Positions 62,909-64,000 of a DNA stretch of 64,000 nt are shown here, in pieces. The stretch spans positions 147,373-211,372 of the forward strand of contig NZ_WUAX01000005.1 in assembly GCF_009806985.1 (NCBI RefSeq). The letters are read 5' to 3'. The notes beneath the pieces are model-generated. The model did no database searches. It was not told where the DNA came from and saw only the letters and a list, made by a program, of their open reading frames with translations. The position numbers were made by a program, and so were the translations under genes. How positions within the stretch are numbered: position 1 is the stretch's first letter; every line of letters starts with the position of its first letter. The stretch comes from Halorubrum sp. JWXQ-INN 858 (GTDB lineage: Archaea > Halobacteriota > Halobacteria > Halobacteriales > Haloferacaceae).

Positions 62909-64000
62909 ATGGCTGCCGCCGACACGCCGGTCCCGACCGATCCGCCCGTCCCCGAGCTCGCGGACCGCGCTCGCGCCTGTGCCGACCGTCTCCGCGACGC
63001 CGACCGCGTCCTGCTCGCCTCGCACATCGACGCCGACGGGCTCACGAGCGCCGCGATCGCGTCGACGGCGCTCGCGCGGGCCGGGATCGACCACGAAGTC
63101 GTCTTCGAGAAACAGCTCGACGCGGCGTCGGTCGCGGGGATCGCCGCGCGCGAGTACGAGGTCGTGCTCTTCACGGACTTCGGCTCCGGACAGCTCGACG
63201 TGATCGCCGAACACGAGGCGGCGGGCGCGTTCACGCCCGTCATCGCCGACCACCACCAGCCCGCCGAGCCCGACACGGAGTTCCACCTCAACCCCCTCTT
63301 GGAGGGGCTCAACGGGGCGAGCGAACTCTCCGGGGCGGGCGCGAGCTACGTGCTCGCCCGCGCGCTCGAGGCACCCGCCGACGCGTCTTCAACGGACGGG
63401 TCGACGGACGTCCCGACCGACAACCGCGACCTCGCGGCGCTCGCGGTCGTCGGCGCGGTCGGCGACATGCAGGACACCGACGGCGGGCTCGTCGGGGCGA
63501 ACGAGGCGATCGTCGCCGACGGCGTCGCCGCGGGCGTCGTCGAGCCCCGGACCGACCTCGACCTGTACGGCCGACAGACCCGCCCGCTCCCGAAGCTGCT
63601 CGAGTACGCCTCCGACGTCCGGATCCCGGGGATATCCAACGACGCGGCCGGTGCGGTCTCGTTCCTTTCGGGACTGGATCTCGAGTTGAAATCGGAGGGC
63701 GAGTGGCGGCGATGGGTCGACCTCGACGACGACGAGCGGCGGACGCTCGTCTCCGCGCTCATCAAACGCGCCGTCGCCTCGGGGGTGCCGGCCGCCCGGA
63801 TCGACGGGCTCGTCGGCACGTCCTACACCCTCGTCGACGAGGAGCCCGGCACCGAGCTCCGCGACGTCAGCGAGTTCTCGACGCTGCTCAACGCCACGGC
63901 CCGCTACGAGCGGGCGGACGTCGGGCTCGCGGTCTGTCTCGGCGACCGCGACGCGGCGCTCGCGGAGGCCCGGAGCCTCCTGCGAAACCACCGCCGAAAC
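62909..64000 (+). CDS. RecJ-like DHH-family phosphoesterase/exonuclease, partial
   Basis: The gene runs off the window end; 364 codons are visible. It has the DHH-family motifs LLASHIDADGLTSAAIA (motif I), a metal-binding Asp in VVLFTDFGSG (motif II), ADHHQP (motif III) and GAVGDMQD (motif IV), followed by the linker and second domain. This is the archaeal RecJ/GAN type, which digests single-stranded DNA or RNA and can join the replisome. GGTTTATCGG about 29 bases before 62909 favours that ATG over the in-frame ATG at 62888. A short Asp/Thr/Ser insertion lies near residue 157. Confidence 0.85.
   Translation, partial: MAAADTPVPTDPPVPELADRARACADRLRDADRVLLASHIDADGLTSAAIASTALARAGIDHEVVFEKQLDAASVAGIAAREYEVVLFTDFGSGQLDVIAEHEAAGAFTPVIADHHQPAEPDTEFHLNPLLEGLNGASELSGAGASYVLARALEAPADASSTDGSTDVPTDNRDLAALAVVGAVGDMQDTDGGLVGANEAIVADGVAAGVVEPRTDLDLYGRQTRPLPKLLEYASDVRIPGISNDAAGAVSFLSGLDLELKSEGEWRRWVDLDDDERRTLVSALIKRAVASGVPAARIDGLVGTSYTLVDEEPGTELRDVSEFSTLLNATARYERADVGLAVCLGDRDAALAEARSLLRNHRRN

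Overview
The window is about 68-70% GC by eye and is packed with short, strongly acidic proteins. Many genes start at an ATG or GTG lying 25-30 bases after a TATA-like element (TTTATA, CTTTTAA and similar), so their messages look leaderless. The gene set (transcription factor E, CheF, RPA with its partner, archaeal GTP cyclohydrolase III, tRNA C56 methyltransferase, plant-type [2Fe-2S] ferredoxin, Y-family polymerase with a C-terminal PCNA box, NAD-dependent DNA ligase) points to a haloarchaeon, most like a Halorubrum-type genome. It reads as a chromosomal segment. I see no rRNA, tRNA, CRISPR array, transposase or integrase.

Layout. 0-2 kb: a single-strand DNA-binding RPA operon (minus strand) ending in a triplicated terminator. 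2-8 kb: an unknown membrane protein, an orphan ABC substrate-binding protein whose domain order looks circularly permuted, a PAP2 phosphatase, a DsbA/FrnE-like oxidoreductase and a small membrane protein. 8-15 kb: mutS, ligA and an ABC exporter pair. 15-20 kb: an O-acetylhomoserine sulfhydrylase paralogue, a peroxiredoxin-like protein, a DedA-like protein, PRPP synthase, a zinc protein and ferredoxin. 20-28.5 kb: a chemotaxis cluster (two CheF, a HEAT-repeat protein, CheR, CheA, CheB, CheW). 28.6-34 kb: two small RecA-fold proteins, a HerA-like ATPase and DNA polymerase IV. 34-38 kb: zinc-ribbon and membrane proteins, 3-hydroxyacyl-CoA dehydrogenase and an HhH protein. 38-41 kb: fructose-bisphosphate aldolase plus fructose bisphosphatase with a TrmB-like dyad upstream, facing an Azf/uronate-dehydrogenase-like gene. 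41-46.5 kb: PRC-barrel, TraB-like, acyl-CoA carboxyltransferase, ATP-NAD kinase-like and CinA-like genes. 46.5-52.6 kb: the tfe operon, a degenerate M48 protease, Trm56, HtpX and an epimerase. 52.7-56.3 kb: a 46-residue protein, a HAD phosphatase, GTP cyclohydrolase III, a glycosyltransferase and two small metal-binding proteins.

56.5-60.0 kb holds the best candidate for an undescribed system. It is a five-gene, overlapping, co-directional cassette. Two genes are clear paralogues and a third is a more distant relative. The fourth encodes a 519-residue protein joining a related module, a PASTA domain, a long charged helix of heptad-like repeats and a C-terminal helix-hairpin-helix. The fifth is a 101-residue protein. 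60-62.7 kb is a metX-metY operon, and the window ends inside a RecJ-like DHH phosphoesterase.

Two genome-scale habits stand out. Intergenic gaps repeatedly carry 2-4 copies of a 14-34 bp tandem unit, sometimes duplicating a TATA box. Many core enzymes carry acidic, repetitive linkers inserted between domains. Family names given as DUF numbers are from memory and were not searched.
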